NCBI GenBank assembly: GCA_012519195.1
Contig: JAAYQP010000091.1
Location: 1-36,396, forward strand
DNA from: Clostridiales bacterium
GTDB lineage: Bacteria > Bacillota > Clostridia > Lachnospirales > Lachnospiraceae
Direction: 5' to 3'
Length of the DNA: 36,396 nt
The notes below the pieces were generated by a model. It saw nothing but the letters and a program-made list of their open reading frames with translations, ran no database searches and was not told the DNA's origin. Positions within the stretch are counted from its first letter, which is position 1. Each line of letters starts with the position of its first letter. Both the position numbers and the translations under genes were made by a program. Positions 1 through 8,527 of this stretch are shown here, in pieces.

Positions 1-146
1 AGCAATTTTGTTCGTATACTTCCAAATAGCCTACCGATCATGGATTTTCTCTGAATATTGGATCCCTGATTGACAACCTGATGACCTTTTGGTATGCCTG
101 TTTTGATTTTCTCAATAAGAGAAAGAAAAAATTCTTTCATATTCAT
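1..146 (-). CDS. N-terminal fragment, possible methyl-accepting chemotaxis protein (cut by window edge)
   Basis: An open frame reads leftwards off the window edge from an ATG at 146 and gives 48 residues beginning MNMKEFFLSLIEK. A G-rich ribosome binding site (GGGGGG, on the minus strand) lies about 10 bases upstream, which supports the start. The visible part is a short charged N-terminus ending in GSIRTKL, a pattern often found just before the first membrane helix of chemotaxis receptors and sensor kinases. No transmembrane or signalling domain is inside the window, so the family call is a guess. It was too short for the ORF track. Confidence 0.5.
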   Translation of the reverse strand, partial: MNMKEFFLSLIEKIKTGIPKGHQVVNQGSNIQRKSMIGRLFGSIRTKL

Positions 147-333
147 CTTATGTATCCCCCCCTATTTTTTTAGTAATCTTATCAAGCGCGATTAAATATT
201 ATCTATCATCCCTATAATCTTACCATATATGACATTATTTTCAAGGGGTTTTAAAGATATAAGGCAAAGTCCAATGTGAACTTCGTTCCCATAAGAGCAT
301 TTTTTCTTGCATAGGATCTTATTAGCTGCGCAA

Positions 334-371
334 GAAAAAAGGGATGATGGAAAAATATTCACATCATTCCC
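334..371 (-). terminator. Rho-independent terminator after the small membrane protein gene
   Basis: On the minus strand a stem gggaatgatg / catcatccc (one bulged base) is followed directly by TTTTTT. It starts a few bases past the stop codon at 380 and has the right orientation to end that transcript. Confidence 0.75.
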
Positions 372-379
372 TTAAAGTA

Positions 380-610
380 TTATATTTTGCTTGGAGAAGC
401 GCTGTAATGATAAAACATTGACAAAAACCCCAAGAACATACTGATTATTGCAATAATAAAGGGTAGAAAAATTTTTAATTCAGAGGAAGCATTATCTAAA
501 CTATAAAATATACATAGGGACAATGCCGCAAATGAAATAACTGCAAATAGTAAGCCTCGTGTGATCCGTCTGTATTTACTAACTCGATATTTTAGAATTA
601 TCTTTCTCAT
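380..610 (-). CDS. Small two-helix membrane protein, unknown function
   Basis: The track starts this ORF at 643, but the likely start is the internal ATG at 610, giving 76 residues beginning MRKIILKY. AGGAAGAAGGAA sits about six bases upstream of that ATG, and nothing comparable precedes the longer start. A basic N-terminus (KYRVSKYRR) is followed by two hydrophobic stretches, roughly residues 19-37 and 46-68, so this is probably an integral membrane protein with a short basic cytoplasmic head. A terminator follows it at once. It lies downstream of the flavodiiron gene, but a 143-base gap suggests its own transcript. I do not recognise a family. Confidence 0.55.
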   Translation of the reverse strand: MRKIILKYRVSKYRRITRGLLFAVISFAALSLCIFYSLDNASSELKIFLPFIIAIISMFLGFLSMFYHYSASPSKI

Positions 611-753
611 AAAATTCCTTCTTCCTTTTTTAGATTTTATCACCGTTCCATATTATAAACGAGTTAAATCTAAAAAAGGTTGCAGATTATTTCATAAAAA
701 TTGGAAAATATTTAAGTTTTTACTACAATAGTATTAAATGTTCCTCTTCCTTC

Positions 754-1947
754 TTATTCCTTTAACATGGAAGCAAATTTTTTACCAAATTCGATGCAGC
801 TTTGAAGCTGTGCTTCATCTGGTACCCACTGAAGACGAATTCCTTCATCTTCTACATTAAATCCGGCATCCTTTAAATCTTCGGTTAGTAAGCGTACGGC
901 TTCACCACCCCAACCGTAGCTACCGAAGGCTGCTGCCTTCTTATTTCTGAATTTCAAGCCCTTAACCATCTCAAGAAGACCGCTAACAGAATATAGATAG
1001 CCATTATTGATGGTCGGAGATCCTAGAAGAATTGCCTTTGACTTAAATATCTGAGTAACAATATCGTTCTTGTCTTCCTTGGATGAGTTATATAATTTAA
1101 CCGTTACCTCAGGATCTACTTCTTCAATACCAAGGGCAATGGCTTCTGCCATTCTTCTGGTTGAATTCCACATGGTGTCATAGATAATGGTAATTTGATT
1201 CTCCTGATAATCCTCCGCCCATTTTAAGTATTGTTCGATAATCTGTACAGGGTTGTCTTTCCAAATAACACCATGGCTAGGGCAGATCATGTTAAGAGGA
1301 AGGTTAAAACCAAGGACCTCATTGATTTTCTTAGTTACCAGCTTACTAAATGGAGTTAATATATTGGCATAATATTTGATCGCCTCTTCATAAAGCTCTG
1401 CTTTATCTGCAATATCATTAAAGAGAGATTCTGTTGCATAATGCTGACCAAAGGCATCGTTACTAAATAAAATATTCTCTTCTGTCATATAGGTCATCAT
1501 GGTATCCGGCCAATGAAGCATGGGAGCTTCCACAAAGATTAATTTGCTTTTACCGATCTCTAAAGTATCTCCAGTCTTTACGGTTACAAAGTTCCAATCT
1601 TGATGATAGTGACCTTTTAGAGATTTAACACCATTGGCAGTACAATAGATCGGAGTGTCCGGTATCTCACGCATCAGTTCCACAAGTGCACCACTATGAT
1701 CAATTTCTCCATGGTTTATTATAATATAATCGATTTCCTTAAGATCGATTTCCTGCTTCAATCTTGAGACAAATTCTTTGTCATAAGGCTGCCAAACTGT
1801 ATCAATCAAAACCGTCTTATCATCTCTAATCAGGTAGGAATTATAAGATGAACCTCTACGAGTAGAATATTCATTCCCGTGGAAGCATTTTAGCTCCCAA
1901 TCAATCTTACCAACCCAAGTCACTTTATCTGTTATTTTCTTACCCAT
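754..1947 (-). CDS. fprA: Flavodiiron protein (FprA-type O2/NO reductase)
   Basis: A cytoplasmic flavodiiron protein that reduces O2 to water and/or NO to N2O with electrons usually delivered by rubredoxin; in anaerobes it protects against oxygen and nitrosative stress. The N-terminal 250 residues form a metallo-beta-lactamase fold with the diiron ligands visible as H79-x-E81-x-D83-H84, H145, D164 and H225. The C-terminal half is flavodoxin-like ([12 protein letters not shown] from about 252, then GSYGWGG), which binds FMN. At 397 residues it has normal length, with no fused rubredoxin or flavin reductase domain. AGGAGG lies nine bases before the ATG. It is monocistronic in appearance, with a promoter and a CRP/FNR-like palindrome just upstream. 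Whether O2 or NO is the main substrate cannot be told from sequence. Confidence 0.95.
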   Translation of the reverse strand: MGKKITDKVTWVGKIDWELKCFHGNEYSTRRGSSYNSYLIRDDKTVLIDTVWQPYDKEFVSRLKQEIDLKEIDYIIINHGEIDHSGALVELMREIPDTPIYCTANGVKSLKGHYHQDWNFVTVKTGDTLEIGKSKLIFVEAPMLHWPDTMMTYMTEENILFSNDAFGQHYATESLFNDIADKAELYEEAIKYYANILTPFSKLVTKKINEVLGFNLPLNMICPSHGVIWKDNPVQIIEQYLKWAEDYQENQITIIYDTMWNSTRRMAEAIALGIEEVDPEVTVKLYNSSKEDKNDIVTQIFKSKAILLGSPTINNGYLYSVSGLLEMVKGLKFRNKKAAAFGSYGWGGEAVRLLTEDLKDAGFNVEDEGIRLQWVPDEAQLQSCIEFGKKFASMLKE

Positions 1948-2000
1948 ATCAATCTTCCTCCTAAAATTATGGTTTATTTTGATATAATAATAACATATTT

Positions 2001-2029
2001 ACTATAATGGGCATTGATTTAAATCACAA
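2001..2029 (-). promoter_or_regulatory. fprA promoter with overlapping CRP/FNR-type palindrome
   Basis: Minus strand: -35 TTGTGA, 17-base spacer, -10 TATAGT. The palindrome TTGATTTAAATCACAA (2014-2029 on the plus strand) covers the -35; its 12-base core TGATTTAAATCA is perfectly symmetric. The half-sites resemble those bound by CRP/FNR-family regulators. An operator overlapping the -35 would fit repression or sigma-contact activation; the regulator is not in this window. Confidence 0.5.
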
Positions 2030-2045
2030 TTTGAATAATTGTTAT

Positions 2046-2085
2046 GAAAAATGCTACTTTAGGTTATATTAACCAAAAGTAGCAT
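2046..2085 (-). terminator. Rho-independent terminator of the D,D-carboxypeptidase gene
   Basis: A 16-base arm ATGCTACTTT-A-GGTTA pairs with TAACC-A-AAAGTAGCAT around a three-base loop, with one mismatch. On the minus strand it is followed by TTTTT. It lies 60 bases past the stop at 2146. Confidence 0.8.
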
Positions 2086-2145
2086 CGAATATTTATACGA
2101 AGCAAAATAAAGTGGTAACCATGAATACTTGGCCTGAAAACTAAA

Positions 2146-3456
2146 TTAATATTGTAAACTCCAGAATTTTATAATCTTGTCGATACAATATTTTAAATTA
2201 ATTCGATCGACTTGGGTTAGGGCGCGTATCGGAAGCTCAGCGTATAAGTTTCCATCTATATAGTATCTGGCATATCCTACCGGTTCACCCTTCTTCAAAG
2301 GTGCTTCTACGACCTGAGGCAAATCATATTCAATATCAATGAGTTCATCGTCCCTAAGTAGTAAAGATAAATCACCCTCTAAAATTACTTTTTCCCATTT
2401 TTGCTGTCCATTCTTAACCTCAAGAGGTTTAAATTGCATAGGAACAAAAATCTGTTTGAGCTTATAATTTTCAATCCCATAATTCATCAATAGCTTTGTA
2501 TCGGTCCATTTTAAATTCTTACTTGGGGGCCAACCGCAACCAAGAACGACAGAGATTAAGGTTCGATCCGGTCTCTTTAAGGCTCCTGCGAAACAATAGC
2601 CTGCACCATTGGTAAAACCAGTTTTTATACCAATGGCTCCATCCATCATATAAAGAAATCGATTCTTATTTGAAACCGTAAAGGCCCGTTTCCCATTCAC
2701 CTCACGGAAGGAGTGGGAGGCGGTATTGGTTATTTTAATAAATTGATCGTTATGAATCGCGTAGCTTGAAATGAGAGCAAGATCCTTAGCTGTTGTATAA
2801 TGTCCTTCGGCGTCCAAGCCGTTGGGTGTAACAAAGTTTGTGTCCATACATTCAAGACTTCTTGCCTTATCATTCATCATAGTTGCAAAGCCTTCCACGC
2901 TGCCTCCAACATGCTCAGCAATCGCTACTGCAACATCATTATGGCTTTCTAACATTAAGGAATAGAGTAGATCCTTTAAGTAATATTGTTCCCCTGGCTT
3001 GACATTTAGCTGTACATCGGGCATTCTTGCGGCATAGGAGGATATGGTAACAACCTCATCTAATTTTGCATTCTCTAGAGCAATGATACAGGTCATAATC
3101 TTGGTTGTACTGGCCATTGGCATTCGTTTATAACCATTTTTCTCATAGAGGATGCGTTTATTAGAATCATCCATCAATAAGGCAGAAAGTGCATGGAGCT
3201 TTAAGTCCTTTTGCTTGGTTGGGCGGGTTTCCCCCGGTTGCGTAATGCCCGGATCTTCTAACAATTTGCGATATTCCTGCTCTCCTTCTATGGCATGTTG
3301 ATTTTCTATATTTAATTGATTAAGAAAATCGTCCTGTGTTAAGCCTGAGGAATTCCAGTCCTGATCATAGAAATCTTTTAATTGATAAAAATGAACCATG
3401 GTAAAAATGATTATAATAATGAGCCATGGGATCATTTTAAGATATTTATTCTTCAT
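2146..3456 (-). CDS. D-alanyl-D-alanine carboxypeptidase (PBP5/S11 family), membrane-anchored
   Basis: A low-molecular-weight penicillin-binding protein that trims the terminal D-Ala from peptidoglycan stem peptides outside the membrane. The three active-site motifs of peptidase family S11 are in order: S116-TTK, S171-HN and K278-TG. The N-terminus has one hydrophobic helix (about residues 8-22) that should act as an uncleaved signal anchor, followed by a roughly 65-residue spacer before the catalytic domain; a C-terminal beta-rich region follows. It is 436 residues long, typical for the family. GGAG is only one base from the ATG but an AGG lies eight bases upstream. It is downstream of scpB, separated by a 170-base gap with a tandem repeat, and ends at its own terminator. 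Confidence 0.9.
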   Translation of the reverse strand: MKNKYLKMIPWLIIIIIFTMVHFYQLKDFYDQDWNSSGLTQDDFLNQLNIENQHAIEGEQEYRKLLEDPGITQPGETRPTKQKDLKLHALSALLMDDSNKRILYEKNGYKRMPMASTTKIMTCIIALENAKLDEVVTISSYAARMPDVQLNVKPGEQYYLKDLLYSLMLESHNDVAVAIAEHVGGSVEGFATMMNDKARSLECMDTNFVTPNGLDAEGHYTTAKDLALISSYAIHNDQFIKITNTASHSFREVNGKRAFTVSNKNRFLYMMDGAIGIKTGFTNGAGYCFAGALKRPDRTLISVVLGCGWPPSKNLKWTDTKLLMNYGIENYKLKQIFVPMQFKPLEVKNGQQKWEKVILEGDLSLLLRDDELIDIEYDLPQVVEAPLKKGEPVGYARYYIDGNLYAELPIRALTQVDRINLKYCIDKIIKFWSLQY

Positions 3457-3582
3457 TCTCCGTACCTGATTATGTCCTTATTTAAATTTATTGTAAAATC
3501 TCTAGAATATTCATAGAAAATAATAGGTCGGTAGAATACTTAATATTTTATGTAATAGGCTCTAGATATCCCTACGAATTTA

Positions 3583-3616
3583 AATCATACAATCTAGTTT
3601 CAATCATACAATCTAG
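3583..3616. repeat. Tandem direct repeat, 15 bp x 2
   Basis: AATCATACAATCTAG occurs at 3583-3597 and again at 3602-3616, separated by TTTC (19-base period). It lies between scpB and the D,D-carboxypeptidase gene, just after the scpB stop. Confidence 0.85.
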
Positions 3617-3626
3617 GTAAAATAAT

Positions 3627-4196
3627 TTATATATCTAGCTTTAGCTGTACTTCTTCTTCTGCTTCTATTTTGAATTCTTCTTTTTTCTCTGGATTTAGTT
3701 CGGGAAGGGCATCCAAGGTATTTAAACCAAAATTTCTTAAGAATTCTTCCGTTGTTCCAAATAAGATCGGTCTTCCCGGAGCATCCAAACGTCCCATTTC
3801 GCAGACTAAATTATATTCAACTAATTTGTTTACCGCATGATCGGATTTAACGCCACGAATTGCTTCAATCTGTAATTTCGTAATTGGCTGCTTATATGCA
3901 ATGATGGAAAGGGTTTCTAATAATACATCGGTTAAAACATGCTTCTTGGGAACATGGGTGATTTTAATAATTGATTCATATAGTGAGGGCTTCGTACATA
4001 ATTGAAAAGATCCATCCAGCTCAATAATATGGATTCCCCTATCCTCACTTTCGTATTTATCCATCATATTATGTATAATCTTTTTTGTGGTTTCCTCATC
4101 ATGGTCGATCGCTGCTGCGATACGGTTTAGTTCCACCGCTTCTCCCATGGTAAAAAGGATTGCCTCTATTTGTGCTTCTACAAGATTAATTTCCAT
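3627..4196 (-). CDS. scpB: Segregation and condensation protein B
   Basis: Winged-helix subunit of the SMC-ScpAB condensin complex, which binds ScpA and helps compact and segregate the chromosome. The 189 residues begin MEINLVEAQIEAILF, typical of ScpB, contain two winged-helix regions (about residues 1-85 and 88-165), and include the family signature around SIIAYKQPITKLQIEAIRG. The tail is acidic and charged. The start codon overlaps the scpA stop (TAATG), with GGAGG inside the end of scpA, so the two are translationally coupled. Confidence 0.97.
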   Translation of the reverse strand: MEINLVEAQIEAILFTMGEAVELNRIAAAIDHDEETTKKIIHNMMDKYESEDRGIHIIELDGSFQLCTKPSLYESIIKITHVPKKHVLTDVLLETLSIIAYKQPITKLQIEAIRGVKSDHAVNKLVEYNLVCEMGRLDAPGRPILFGTTEEFLRNFGLNTLDALPELNPEKKEEFKIEAEEEVQLKLDI

Positions 4197-4972
4197 TAAA
4201 AGTTTGCCTCCTCCATTGGAATGATATCCTCTGCAAGATATGTGATTGTAATATCATCAAACAAACATTCCTGCTCAATTTTAATTCGACCTATCTTTAT
4301 TAGCTCTAGGATACCTAAGAAGGTTACGATAATCTCCATCCGGCTACATTGCGACTCCAAAAGGTTACGAAAGGAAAATCTTTTATGGGCTAACCCGTAC
4401 TCTTGAATCCAGATTAATTTTTTCGATAGATTAATTTCTTCTTTTTCTATTTTACCAAATTTACTTCGAATGGGATCGATCTTATCTGCCTGTTTTTTAA
4501 CGATTGATTTGTAAATCTGTTGTAGCTTGGCCAAGGTAATGTCGGATAGAAGATCTTCCACCTTGATCTCCTCTTTGTAAGCAGCGATCTCATCAGGGAT
4601 GGTTGGTTTCTTAAATAAACACCTAGAAGCATCCTGTTCTTTATCCTTTAATTCTTCTGAAATATACTTGAACATTTTATATTCCAGCAAGCGTTCTACA
4701 AGCTCCTGACGTGGATCCAGAGGCTCCTCATCCTCTTTTTCCTCTGGTGGCAGTAGCATTTTCGATTTAATGTTAATTAAGGTCGCTGCCATAACCAGAA
4801 ATTCACTCATAAGCTCTAGATTTTTTGTTTCCATTCTATTGATATAATCCAAATACTGCTCCGTTATTTCTACAATTGGTATATCATAGATATTTATTTT
4901 ATTCTTATCGATCAAATGAAGCAAAAGATCCAAAGGTCCTTCAAATACTTCAAGCTTGACTGGTATACTCAT
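4196..4972 (-). CDS. scpA: Segregation and condensation protein A (kleisin)
   Basis: Kleisin subunit bridging the SMC dimer heads in bacterial condensin. The N-terminus VKLEVFEGPLDLLLHLI and the following helical region are hallmarks of ScpA; an acidic linker and a C-terminal winged helix that closes on the SMC head follow. The track starts at 4984 (MIIHMSIP), but family N-termini match the second ATG at 4972, giving 258 residues. The ribosome binding evidence is ambiguous: AAAGG is one base from the first ATG and 13 from the second. It overlaps scpB by one base and forms a two-gene unit. Confidence 0.95.
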   Translation of the reverse strand: MSIPVKLEVFEGPLDLLLHLIDKNKINIYDIPIVEITEQYLDYINRMETKNLELMSEFLVMAATLINIKSKMLLPPEEKEDEEPLDPRQELVERLLEYKMFKYISEELKDKEQDASRCLFKKPTIPDEIAAYKEEIKVEDLLSDITLAKLQQIYKSIVKKQADKIDPIRSKFGKIEKEEINLSKKLIWIQEYGLAHKRFSFRNLLESQCSRMEIIVTFLGILELIKIGRIKIEQECLFDDITITYLAEDIIPMEEANF

Positions 4973-5064
4973 ATGAATAATCATACCTTTCTTAAAGGTT
5001 TAAAATTGCCTTAATGTAGGCACTATATTTACAAAGAGAATATAATTTAAACTCTTATTAGCTA

Positions 5065-6042
5065 CTAGCCTTCTCCTTGCAAACTAATAATAACTAACTC
5101 CGGTGGATTAAAGAGTCGTAACATACAGGAGTGGGTTCCTAGGCCACGGGATATGATCATGTCCTTACCATCCTTAGTAAATCTTCCTGCATCAAATTTA
5201 GGAAATAAAGCAATTTGTGGCGATATCAGTCCACCAAAAAACGGGAGTCGAACCAGTCCTCCGTGAACATGTCCGGATATCGTTAAATTCGCTCCCCAAG
5301 TAGTGTATTCATTGAAATAGATTGGGTTATGGGCTATTAATAGATGAAAGGAATCATCTTTTGGCTCACCCAAGCTTGCAGTAAGAGTTTCTTGTGTTAA
5401 AGTTTCTCTTTCGCCTCTCTTGTAAAATTGAGTACTTAGGGATAGGCCGTGGATCATTAGCATAGATTCGCCATCATTAACAGCTGACATTGAATTTGAG
5501 TTTCCTCTATCATGATCTATTGTACTTTTGTCAGAAGAAAGATGAACCGAAAGGGACTGGTTCTCCAGAAATATAATTCCCAGTTTTTTTAACTGACTTT
5601 TATATTCTACCCATGTAGAATATAGTGCTTCCCTTCTCTTTCTATCTGTGTCGTCCGATTGCAGATTATCGATATCGTCCAGTAACCGCTCAAAATACAG
5701 TTCATGGTTTCCGTATCCATAGTAGATTTTATATTTTTTGGACAAATTTTTCAATAGGGTAAATGCATTGCTTGGATAACAGGCTTGTCTTTTTGTAATT
5801 AAGTCTCCTGCGATCACAATAAAATCCGGCCGTATAGAATCAACTTTATGAATTAACTTCTCATTATTTTTTCCTAAGGAATGATTGTGTAGATCCGACA
5901 ATACAACAAATCTTAGTTGAACACCATGGTTTAACTTTTCTGATCTTATTTTATATTTGCTTGTAACCAAAAGTGTTTGCTCGATCTGGGACCATAAAAT
6001 TAAGAGCAAAATAAGCCCTACTGCAATCGCAATGAAGTACAT
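5065..6042 (-). CDS. Membrane-anchored metallophosphoesterase (YkuE-like)
   Basis: A calcineurin-like phosphoesterase tethered by one N-terminal helix (about residues 2-19). All metal-binding blocks are present: D50-L-H52, GD at 79-80, GNHE at 111-114, AHNP near residue 243 and SGHVHGG near 265. It belongs to the YkuE/YaeI type of enzymes, some of which act on lipid-linked substrates; the substrate here is unknown. A polar, Ser/Asp-rich insertion of about 25 residues (near 170-195) lies in the middle and is probably a surface loop. AAGGAG is five bases before the ATG. It reads towards scpA with an 80-base gap. Confidence 0.88.
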   Translation of the reverse strand: MYFIAIAVGLILLLILWSQIEQTLLVTSKYKIRSEKLNHGVQLRFVVLSDLHNHSLGKNNEKLIHKVDSIRPDFIVIAGDLITKRQACYPSNAFTLLKNLSKKYKIYYGYGNHELYFERLLDDIDNLQSDDTDRKRREALYSTWVEYKSQLKKLGIIFLENQSLSVHLSSDKSTIDHDRGNSNSMSAVNDGESMLMIHGLSLSTQFYKRGERETLTQETLTASLGEPKDDSFHLLIAHNPIYFNEYTTWGANLTISGHVHGGLVRLPFFGGLISPQIALFPKFDAGRFTKDGKDMIISRGLGTHSCMLRLFNPPELVIISLQGEG

Positions 6043-6211
6043 AAGCTCTCCTTTCCATCGGTATCGCTGACTTATGATACTTAAACATACTATTATAATA
6101 TACTAGTAAGCTCTTAAACTGTCAATAAGAGGAACAAGGAATCAATGCATAGAGGATGTAAGAAAATTGAAATGGATACACAGGTGTAACCAACACACTT
6201 TGTATGTAGCA

Positions 6212-6308
6212 TACCTTAAAAAAATACCTGCCATGATTTGTTTGTCACATATCGGAACTTATAAGGTCCGCTTATAACAAAACAAATATGGCAGGTGTTT
6301 TTCTAACG
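6212..6308. repeat. Palindromic repeat element, copy A
   Basis: About 95 bases running from an AATACCTGCCATGATTTGTT arm, through a core (cacatatcgg..ataaggtccg), to an ATGGCAGGTGTTTTT arm. It matches the reverse complement of the copy at 9655-9737 almost throughout, for example CACCTGCCATGATTTGTTTG and AAGGTCCGCTTAT. The outer arms seen in copy B are not clear here, so this looks like a degraded or shorter copy. It fills most of the gap between the dacF and phosphoesterase genes, both on the minus strand. Confidence 0.75.
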
Positions 6309-6369
6309 GTGGATTAGGGCTATAACTCTAGCCCCTTATATATTATATATTTTTTACAAGCATCAAGTT

Positions 6370-7599
6370 TTAATAGGCAAGAAAATAACGTTTTAAAACC
6401 TTTACAAAGCAATCTTTAAAGCCAGCCTTTTCGATTGCCTCAATCGCTAAAATGTCTACTGTGCCGATTTTATCATTCTCGTAGTAATAGACAATTTCAC
6501 CAATTTTATCATTCTTAGCAATCGGTGCAGGAACTTCCTCCAAGAGAACTAATTCCTTGCGGATATTTTCTGATGATTTTCCTTTTGTGCATAGATAAGA
6601 GAATTCATTGGCTGCTTTTCCTTGAACTTGATCTACAACCCCCTTTTCCACTTTAACCGGGGTGATCTCTATATCACTATTATCATCTCGGTATACGCTA
6701 TAGTTTGCAAAGCCGTAGTTTAAAAGCTTTGTTGCCTCTGCGAAACGGGTTTTTGTATCTGGAGCTGCCATGATAACTGCGATCAAATCCATATCATTTT
6801 TTCTTGCTGTAGCAGATAAACAATATTTTGCTAAGCTTGTCGACCCGGTTTTTAAACCGGTAGCCCCCTCATAGAATCGAACCAGTTTATTCGTATTGGT
6901 TAATCCAAATTCAGATTGCCCCTTCCTGGTCGTATGTATTATGGTATCCATCCATATGGTGGCATATTTACTTACTTCTGGATACTTGGTAATCAATTCC
7001 CGAGACATAAGTGCGATATCATAGGCAGAGGAATAATGATTATCTACATCTAAACCACAGCAATTCACAAAATTCGTATTGTTCATACCTAGCTCTTTGG
7101 CTTTTTGATTCATTCTTGCTACAAATTCTTCTTCGGATCCAGCAATAAATTCTGCCATGGCAGTTGAAGCATCATTTGCACTGGCGATACTGATGCATTT
7201 TATCATGGTTTCTACATTCTGGACCTCATAAGGTTCAAGATAAACCTGTGAACCACCCATGGAGGCAGCATGCTCGCTTACGGTAACCTCATCCATAAGT
7301 TTGATCTGTCCGGCTTCTAAAGCTTCAAAGATTAGCAGTAATGTCATTATTTTTGTAATACTTGCTGGCCGTAGTCGTTCATCCTTGTTTTTCTCATAGA
7401 TTATAGTCCCAGTAGAACCCTCCATTAAGACGGCTGAGGGAGTTAATAGATCCATCTGGGCATCGACCATTGCAGTTACCGGAATGACCTCGTCATCCAA
7501 ATCAGGAGATGTATTTCTAATGCCTGCATGGATGGAAATTGGGGATAAGAGGGAGAAAACCAGAGTACAAATGATTAAGAAAGCATATATTTTTTTCAT
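6370..7599 (-). CDS. dacF: D-alanyl-D-alanine carboxypeptidase, DacF type
   Basis: A second S11-family D,D-carboxypeptidase, secreted or membrane-associated, that removes the terminal D-Ala from cell-wall peptides. The catalytic motifs are S80-ITK, S140-AN and K250-TG (counted from the ATG at 7599). A signal peptide occupies the first 26 residues (MKKIYAFL to SIHA). The track opens at a GTG (7605), but GGAG lies five bases before the ATG at 7599, giving 409 residues. DacF in Bacillus acts in sporulation; that role here is inferred only from similarity and from the spore-former setting. It follows the Ig-like membrane protein gene and is distinct in sequence from the enzyme at 2146-3456. Confidence 0.88.
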   Translation of the reverse strand: MKKIYAFLIICTLVFSLLSPISIHAGIRNTSPDLDDEVIPVTAMVDAQMDLLTPSAVLMEGSTGTIIYEKNKDERLRPASITKIMTLLLIFEALEAGQIKLMDEVTVSEHAASMGGSQVYLEPYEVQNVETMIKCISIASANDASTAMAEFIAGSEEEFVARMNQKAKELGMNNTNFVNCCGLDVDNHYSSAYDIALMSRELITKYPEVSKYATIWMDTIIHTTRKGQSEFGLTNTNKLVRFYEGATGLKTGSTSLAKYCLSATARKNDMDLIAVIMAAPDTKTRFAEATKLLNYGFANYSVYRDDNSDIEITPVKVEKGVVDQVQGKAANEFSYLCTKGKSSENIRKELVLLEEVPAPIAKNDKIGEIVYYYENDKIGTVDILAIEAIEKAGFKDCFVKVLKRYFLAY

Positions 7600-7695
7600 A
7601 TTCACTCCATAATTATCTATTATTAATATTTTAATCCGAGCAATACAATTTTAGACCATTCCTAGAATATATTTGTCTATAAAATTAGGTTTTCC

Positions 7696-8250
7696 CTATT
7701 TTACCCGAACTTTACACTTTACTTCCTTTCCTTTCCACCTGGCAGTAATTACTGTACTTCCTTTGCTTTTCCCTTTCACTCTACCAAACATGGAGACAGT
7801 GGCTACATTGGGGTCACTACTCCTCCATCTTGGAAAGTGGGCAGGGCCAGTCACTTTTAATCGAGCAGAATCCCCAACGGATAAAGTGATCTTATCTTTA
7901 TTGATATCGATAACACGAACCCGGCATTTTAATTCCTTACCATCTACTTTTGCAACAATGAAGGCTTTTCCGGTTTGGTATGCAAAAACTCTTCCATTAA
8001 AGTTAACACCTGCTACTCTGAAATTCGTCGAGTGATAGGATACCCATTTGTTGATGCCATAGACAAATAGATGATATTCTTCTCCCTTTTTCAGAACGAG
8101 ATCTTGCTTATTTAAATGTAACTGGAAGGGGAGTATGATAATTTTTCGGTAAAATACAGAGCTATTACGAATAATAAAAGTAAGTATTAACAAAGTGATA
8201 ATTCCGCCAATAATTCCCTTGATCAGGTTACGTAGAGGTTTATTTTGCAC
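7696..8250 (-). CDS. Membrane-anchored protein with two bacterial Ig-like (BIG2) repeats
   Basis: A GTG start with AGGAG eight bases upstream gives 184 residues. One N-terminal helix (about 10-27) is followed by two homologous beta-rich segments: about 46-115 and 116-184. The second has the classic BIG2 pattern, with ITLSVGDSARLKV, then WRSSDPNVATVS, then GRVKGKSKGSTVITA. The first is more divergent (GRVFAYQTGKAFIVA). The extracellular part is rich in Lys and Arg and probably sits on the outer membrane face or in the wall. It precedes dacF on the same strand with a 96-base gap. No catalytic domain is present, so a binding or structural role is inferred. Confidence 0.8.
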   Translation of the reverse strand: MQNKPLRNLIKGIIGGIITLLILTFIIRNSSVFYRKIIILPFQLHLNKQDLVLKKGEEYHLFVYGINKWVSYHSTNFRVAGVNFNGRVFAYQTGKAFIVAKVDGKELKCRVRVIDINKDKITLSVGDSARLKVTGPAHFPRWRSSDPNVATVSMFGRVKGKSKGSTVITARWKGKEVKCKVRVK

Positions 8251-8467
8251 ACGATCCTCTCCTACTCTTTAGGAATATAATAGATTAATCGAACAAGGTT
8301 CGCATAGGATATTCCTAATCTTATCATAGTAATATTCAATGAAGAACTCATCTAGAACTATCTAGGATATCCCTATTAACTTACTTCAAAAACAGGTCGA
8401 TATAACAGTTAATATTCTAATAACTAGTATGAATTAGAAAATTTTAAATGTATATTTAATTTATGGA

Positions 8468-8496
8468 TTGACTAAGACTACAAAAAAGTATAGAAT
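8468..8496 (+). promoter_or_regulatory. Sigma-A type promoter of the DAHP synthase gene
   Basis: TTGACT (8468-8473), a 17-base spacer and TAGAAT (8491-8496) lie 31 bases before the ATG. No T-box, leader peptide or attenuator was seen between the promoter and the gene. Confidence 0.7.
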
Positions 8497-8527
8497 TAAT
8501 CATTAAAAACAAAGGGAGATGATAATA

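Noticed and set aside
6316-6334. GGGCTA-TAACTC-TAGCCC hairpin as a dacF terminator
   Set aside because: The stem is six bases and no T-run follows on the minus strand; it may belong to the decayed end of repeat copy A.
7673-8035. 120-residue plus-strand ORF
   Set aside because: It is antisense to the BIG2 protein gene and has no ribosome binding site; the minus-strand frame has clear Ig-like repeats.
8251-8527. T-box, riboswitch or aromatic leader peptide before aroF
   Set aside because: No T-box sequence, no Phe/Tyr/Trp-rich short frame and no terminator-antiterminator pair was seen.
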